From NCBI GenBank assembly GCA_002812745.2, contig NCSJ02000015.1:1-64000 (forward strand): DNA of 64,000 nucleotides, in the 5' to 3' direction. The notes under the pieces were generated by a model. That model was not told where the DNA came from, ran no database searches, and saw only the letters and a list, made by a program, of their open reading frames with translations. The DNA is from Scytalidium lignicola. Lineage: Eukaryota; Ascomycota; Leotiomycetes. The first letter of the stretch is position 1, and each line of letters begins with the position of its first letter. Shown here piece by piece: positions 58,573-64,000 of this stretch. Made by a program: the position numbers and the translations under genes.

Positions 58573-60595
58573 CTAAAGATCCTCAAACGTACAAACCCCC
58601 TCCTCAAGCGCCTTAATCTGCAGGGCCAAAAACCGTGAAAAATAGCGACAAATCGCGAGATTGCCCCCCGCCAACCAGAACCCGGGATGTCCACTCCGCC
58701 TCCACACCGTTCTCAGCTCCCCCTCCTGATCTAGACCCCACACGTCGTTGACTCTCTCCGCCAGCTCGTCCCCGAAAATCTTGCGCGCCGTGCTACGCAT
58801 GTTCTGATAGCCAGTCGCGAAGACGAGCTCGTCCGCAGCAAGTTCGGACCCGTCGTCAAAGAGCAAGGAGTGGGCTTTGACCTCGACGATCTCGTGGCCT
58901 TGCTTGATGTGGATTTTGCCGTCGATGATGAGCTGTGAGGCTCCAACATCAATGTAGTAGCCGCCGCCGCGCTGGAAGTATTTCATGAGCAGGCCCGAGC
59001 CGTCGGGACCTTTGTCGGTCCTAAATCCTGCAGCGGCAAGGTCGGTGTGCAGTGCGGCATCGCGCTTGAGCATGTCGGCGGTGACATCGATGTTGATGCG
59101 CTTGAGGACCGGGTTGGGGTTGCTCATAAAGAGCGCGTCTGCATCGTCGACATATGGGCCGCCCTCCTCGTAGACGCCTGCAAGGCCAATTTTGATGTTG
59201 GTGTCGACGGAGACAACGAAGGTGGACGAGCGCTGTACGATGGTCACATCGTAGCCGTTTTCGTAGAAGTCTTGTGCGATATCGTGCCCGGAGTTGCACG
59301 ATCCAACTATGACCGCTTTCTTGCCGTGTCCTCCGTCTCGTGCGGCGCCTGAGAACTGCGACGAATGAACAAGTCGATCACCCTTGAAGTTCTCAATACC
59401 TTTGATGCTGGGGAAGTTTTTCTCGCCCGAATGGCCGGTAGCTTGGATGATGTGTCGGGGATGTAAGACGCGAGTTTCTACTCCTGTCGAGGTTTCCCGA
59501 TTAAGAGTCACGGTCCAATGACGGGCTTCGTCACTCCACACAGCGCTCACAACTGTTGTTTGAGTCCAGACATCGAGCTCGAGAAACTTGGCATACCCTT
59601 CAAACCAATCTCCGAGTTTGTCTTTCGGCGTAAAAATGGGCCAGTGGTCTGGAAATAAGAGATATGGTAAATGATCATACCAAACTATCTACATCTTAGT
59701 CGACCGCTTTTCGTTGTCTAGGGTGGTTTTTTTTTTTCGAGTCATGAATGTACACACCTGGATCATGTAGAACTAGTTGATGGTACCGTTGTCGCCAGTT
59801 ATCTCCTATGCGCTCTTCTCTGTCTACGACCAGAGTTTCAACCCCGAGCATCTTGAGTCGAGCTGCAGATGCTAAACCAGCCTGGCCAGCACCTATTTGG
59901 AAGTCAGAAACTGAGGCTCTGTAGACAAATTACAAGTCTGTTAATATCATACCGACAATGAGGACCGATGACTCGGTATTTTTGAACTCCTGATGTATAA
60001 GCCGACGGTCTTTCCAATTCAGACGTCCTGGCTTCCCACCATGCTCCACACCCTCTGGTCTCCGTGGCCCCGTGGGCTCTTCAAACCCCTTTAAGCTCCT
60101 CATCGATGTATACAAGGTGTAAGCCTTCCATTTAGTACCATCTTTGACAAGTCGAACTACACCTAAACCGTCGCCAATATCGGTATCCGTAGTGACGAAT
60201 GCTTGAATAGCAGGGATTTTCCCGTGGTGATCGATGGTCGTCTTCGTAGGCTTCCGAGTAGCATTCGTACGATCGATGCTAAGGGACTTAAGACGACAGC
60301 CATCCCTCGCAGCCTTGAAAAACGTGATTATCTGCTCAGGACCCTTGAGCGTATGGAAGTCCCAAGAGATACTTAGGTGATCGCGCCAATATGATTCTGC
60401 CAAAAATAAATCCGCAAGCGCTATGTAATCCTGGCTAGAGATAGCGGCGGAGAAGCTTGCTGCCCATTCTGTAGCAACTTGATCGGCATCGGCTTTGGCA
60501 ACGTCTTCGACTGAGCTGATCGGAAATTCGGCAGTGGGTACTGGAAATGAGCCCTGCTCCACACGTTCGTGCGAGGGAACGGAGTTTCCTGCCAT
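58573..60595 (-). CDS. Flavin monooxygenase with N-terminal NTF2-like region
   Basis: Predicted FAD/NADPH monooxygenase of 629 residues in three exons: 60595-59953, 59892-59758 and 59684-58573. Residues about 40-165 resemble the SnoaL/NTF2-like fold (ADLFLAESYWRDHLSISWDF, FVTTDTDIGDGLGVVRLV). The FAD motif VLIVGAGQAGLASAARL starts near residue 211 and spans the first intron. The FMO fingerprint FKGDRLVHSSQF, the NADPH motif VIVGSCNSGHDIA and the ATGYQN motif follow, as in YUCCA-like and fungal FMO proteins. The start MAGNSVPSHERVEQ is the first methionine giving a sensible N-terminus. This fusion recurs in fungal FMOs. It is divergent from the SDR gene at 61483, so the two may act on the same compound; the substrate is unknown. 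Confidence 0.88.
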
Positions 60596-61482
60596 TATGA
60601 ATTTTTCAATGATCACTCGCGTTGATTTGGAGGTTTCTCGAAGTTATCATACGAAGCACAATGAGAAACGGTTGAAGCTTGAAGGAAAAGGTCCCAAAAT
60701 ACCGTAAAGTAGTACTTTATAGATACCCTCACCTGACGATGGCGGAGGGTTGTGGGCAAGAGCGTGTAGACCGGAAAGCCTCTTTCGGCATCCGCCCCGT
60801 TCGTCCCAGGGGAAAAGCCGTCATATCGCACCACTTCAGATAAATCTTTGAGGTAATATTGCTCCGTAGATATCCTTCGACAAAGCAGACGATTTTGAAT
60901 TTCTACTAATGCGCTAAGAATAATGACGGTAGGGCCTCGGTTCCTGCATGCCCATTTTCGGGCCATCTTCGTAACAATAATGCCCCGAGGCTATTCATTA
61001 CCTGAGTGGGCGCAGTGGACGGCAGAGTACTAGTTACTGTAGTACAGGTTCATCAAATCAAAAGTGGCAGACGGCGTAGTTCATGCATGTCGGGATTTCC
61101 CCTTGTAGCAGTATCCGATCGTCGCAGGCCTTGTTCGATTCTTATTTTTTGTCGGGAGCGAATTATATCTTGGCAACCGGCAATTATGCCTGATGGCAAC
61201 GCACTACTTCGTAACCACGAATTCCTATTTTCACTACGCTTTTTACCCATTGACTCGTCATTTGCCGTTGCCTTGGTCAGCAGATATCCATGCCTGCTAG
61301 CTAGGTGGAGAGGTGAAGAAGTGGGTAGGAGACTCTATACCATGCACGATTGCTGGGTACGGCCCCCAACATGCAAGATTTTAGAGTCCTCAAAATCCTC
61401 CCCCCTCATCAAAGGTCAAGAGGCTCAATTCCTTTCTGTTTATAACGACCGCGCCGACTAAGTCTATTCTGAAGCGAACATC
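60596..61482. promoter_or_regulatory. Bidirectional promoter of FMO and SDR
   Basis: The 887-bp gap between divergent start codons at 60595 and 61483. Frames inside it (60613-60966 minus and 61006-61461 plus) resemble no protein. I see no recognisable operator, but this is the place to look for elements shared by the pair. Confidence 0.4.
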
Positions 61483-62514
61483 ATGTCTTTCGCGGTAAAA
61501 GGAAAGACTGCCATTGCAACTGGAGCTGGCTCAGGCATCACTCTAGCTTTTGCCAACCTTCTTCTCTCCCGCGGCTGTAATGTCCTGTTCGCAGACTTGG
61601 CTTTACGCCCAGAAGCAAAACAGCTTGTCGACAGATACTCTACCCGTGGCACTTCTTCGCCGCGAGCTGTATTCCGGAAATGTGACGTTACAAAATGGGA
61701 TGATTTGAAGGGGACATTTGATGAGGCAATGGCGGAGTTTGGTGGTGTTGATGTGGTTTGCCCGGGTGCTGGAGTCTACGAGCCAGTGGGTAATCTTCAT
61801 AAAATATCTTGTATTCTTATACAAGACATTTGGTGATACTCGGATTGTTCATAGTTAGACTGACTGTGTCGCTGAATCTAGCCTTTCTCCAACTTCTGGT
61901 ACCCTCCAGGCACAAAAGAATCCATTGACACGATTTCAGGAGGCCATTACGCAATGCTAGATATCAACCTGATACACCCCATTCGAATAACGCAACTCGC
62001 GCTCCAACATTTTACATCCAAAAAGAAACCGGGCAGCATCGTCCACATCAGCTCCATAGCAGGTCAGCGGGCAAACCTCCTAACCCCCCTCTATAATGCC
62101 AGCAAGCACGGAATCAATGGCTTTGTCCGCAGCCTCGCACCCCTAGAAGAAGCAGTTGGCGTGCGCGTCACAGCCGTGGCCCCAGGAATCATCAAGACCC
62201 CCTTATGGACCGAACATCCCGATAAGTTAAAGACAGTTGGTGAAGACGATCTCTGGGTTTCACCAGAGGCTGTGGCGGAGGTGATGCTAGACTTGATCGA
62301 GAAGGATAAGGTTTCCGCGGGGACGATTGAGGGGGGAACGATTTTGGAGGTCTCGAAGAGGATTCGAAAAGTGGAGCCATTCAATGATCCGGGACCGTCG
62401 GGAGAGGGAAATACAGCAAGTAACATTGACCTGGGCCATAAAGATGTTTTAAATATTCTGTTTTCTGCTAATCGCGTAGGTGGTGGTCAACCAGCTGTGG
62501 CTGTGGCTGCTTGA
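61483..62514 (+). CDS. Short-chain dehydrogenase, 15-hydroxyprostaglandin-dehydrogenase-like
   Basis: Predicted NAD(H)-dependent SDR of 311 residues in two exons, 61483-61785 and 61882-62514. The cofactor motif TGAGSGITLAF has Thr where the last Gly of TGxxxGxG normally stands. The intron's 5' site GTGGGT is chosen because it joins VYEP to PFSNFWYPPGTK in frame. The active site is Ser in IVHISSIAG and Tyr-Asn-Ala-Ser-Lys (Tyr about 172, Lys about 176). VAPGIIKTPLWTE and a long C-terminal tail (IRKVEPFNDPGPSGEGN) are typical of fungal 15-PGDH-like SDRs. It probably oxidises a secondary alcohol; the partner FMO shares the promoter. Confidence 0.87.
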
Positions 62515-64000
62515 TAGTTGATAGTTTATATTCTCATCTATATTACTTTATTTTCCAGTCCTTTTAGAATACCATTAGTTATCACCACCTTTTGTGGATG
62601 AGTAAAACGGCTGTTGTATTACTGCTATATCCGATACTCTGGCCCGAACATATACTGACGTAGTGGTTGGGTAAATAGGAGATAAACTGACGATTTCTAC
62701 CTTTTTGTCGAAGCACTGTTAAATCATCCCTCTGCCAGATAAGACCTACCCTTTTTCCCGCGGCGGCGCCAATTGAATTCACAGAACTTGTTTCTTTAAT
62801 GAACCCAGAACTCTTCAGTGAGGATAACCGCTCTATGGTCGCTAAACTCCGGCAGTAAGGTAATTCCTGGTACACCGGCTCACCCCGCTCTGTAAGCCTG
62901 GCAGCAACGACTAAGAGTGACGAGTCTCCCACAGAATCTAGCCTTTATAGGCTGTTGAACAGGTTACATAGGCCGATCGTAATAGGTTCCCATGTAATAT
63001 ATTTTATAAATTGACTACTAAACAACTACTGTACAGTTGGGTAAGTATGGCCATATATATACTATTACAGGCTAGTAGTGGGAGCCTTGTATAGCTGAAT
63101 ATTAGCTATATGGCCTGTACAACTGGGTCCCCCATTCCCTGTACAGCTGAACCATCATATTCAACATAGGCAAAAGGAAGGATAGGAGAGGCTAGGTACT
63201 GATAAATCCACATAAACTTTTATAACTGGATAGAATTCTTTTAAAAAGAGCAATCTATAAGACTATTTTAAGTCATTTACTTCAAGCATTTTAATATTGT
63301 TAAGTTATATTTTTAGAGAGGACCCACAAAAGTTAGGAATCGAGGAATCAAAATAACAAGGACAAGGATAAATCTGAGATTATGTTTAATGTAAATATGG
63401 GGGCAAGGATAGTTATACAGTATTAATATGACTGGCGCATTTTGAAGGGGGCTGTGAATGTCAATTGAGTTACAGGTGAGGCAGTGGACTGCCGTAACAA
63501 GGTTAATTTAATCGCCTTCCATCTCCGTCTCCATCTGAAGTTAACTTCCGAATGCTAATGTGAGATGCATGAGTGGCATTACATCTTAGGGTTTGAAGAC
63601 CGGACAAAATGGCTGGCTAATATTATGCCAGCGTTACAAGCCTCTCTGAGGCTGAATGCTTGTGGCTTAGTTATATTCTCCTGGACTAGAAGGCCACTTT
63701 TGGCTATGGTTTAGTGTTGTTGCTTTGAGCTGTAACTCAGAAGCGGCTGAAACGAGACGTTATTATTCTGCATATAAAATTTAAGTAATTGAACAATGTG
63801 ATTAAATCCAAATCAAATCCTCTTTCCAGCGGACACCCCCTCCACTGGTACCTAAGTTCATGCCTATATTATATGAGGGCCTAGTGAATGAGGTGTCTGG
63901 TTGACTGGTGAATACTGGTAGCGCCCTCAGATCTACTGTAAAGTACAGTAGACATTGGGCTACTCAGGGGCAAAAGTCTCCTAAATTTAGTTGCTTTTAT
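62515..64000. other. Right-hand gene-free region
   Basis: No gene supported. A minus-strand open frame at 62582-62932 has no ATG start and no family resemblance. Between about 62940 and 63260 short motifs such as TGTACAG...GGG recur irregularly. The remainder is ordinary to AT-rich sequence without recognised repeats or RNA genes. Confidence 0.4.

Noticed and set aside
62582..62932. 116-codon minus-strand frame at the right end
   Set aside because: It begins with GTG, has no ATG start, no family resemblance and no splice-linked exons that I can find.

Overview
The window is nuclear DNA of a filamentous ascomycete (Pezizomycotina). The coding genes carry short GT-AG introns, mostly about 45-120 bp. 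Two genes encode Zn2Cys6 regulators (one also has C2H2 fingers), the transporters and oxidoreductases are of typical fungal families, and gene-bearing DNA alternates with very AT-rich, stop-riddled islands like those left by repeat-induced point mutation (RIP). The class is not certain; Leotiomycetes is a guess. I rebuilt exon structures by hand from splice signals and frame continuity. For most genes the summed exon length is a clean multiple of three, which is my main support for the models. Isolated N characters sit inside five of the genes and appear to be assembly artefacts rather than true gene breaks.

Layout. 1-2.8 kb: AT-rich and gene-free. 2.9-6.3 kb: a large regulator with two C2H2 fingers plus a Zn2Cys6 cluster. 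7.6-15.4 kb: a sugar-release block made of an alpha-xylosidase (GH31) and a second GH31 enzyme, transcribed divergently, followed by a maltose-permease-like MFS transporter. The transporter promoter holds a perfect 18-bp palindrome with two inverted GGCTAA half-sites and several CreA-type sites. 15.6-19.5 kb: an AT-rich island with an AACTC-type hairpin and a decayed pogo/Tc1-type transposon with 140-bp inverted repeats. 20-22.8 kb: a fungal protein with a ubiquitin-like (ULD) region and a C-terminal Myb/SANT-like segment. 22.8-24.85 kb: gene-free, with inverted repeats.

24.9-43.3 kb: a run of eight metabolic and regulatory genes that looks like one catabolic cluster. They are a polyol-type Zn alcohol dehydrogenase, a Baeyer-Villiger-type flavin monooxygenase, a dihydroxyacetone-synthase-like transketolase, a PF04199 cyclase/hydrolase, a short-chain dehydrogenase (SDR), a succinate-semialdehyde-type aldehyde dehydrogenase, an MFS sugar transporter and a Zn2Cys6 regulator. 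The SDR and the aldehyde dehydrogenase converge on a tandem duplication that carries copies of both gene ends.

44.4-46.0 kb: an alkenal/leukotriene-type NADP-dependent reductase. 47.6-53.3 kb: two secreted peptidases (M28 and S53 sedolisin). 54.8-62.5 kb: an MFS transporter, a flavin monooxygenase with an NTF2-like N-terminal region, and a divergently transcribed SDR, a possible second small catabolic unit. 62.5-64 kb: no recognisable gene.

Together the genes describe a saprotroph's accessory metabolism: release and uptake of xylose-bearing oligosaccharides, oxidation of an unknown cyclic or polyol substrate, and secreted proteolysis, separated by RIP-like repeat islands.
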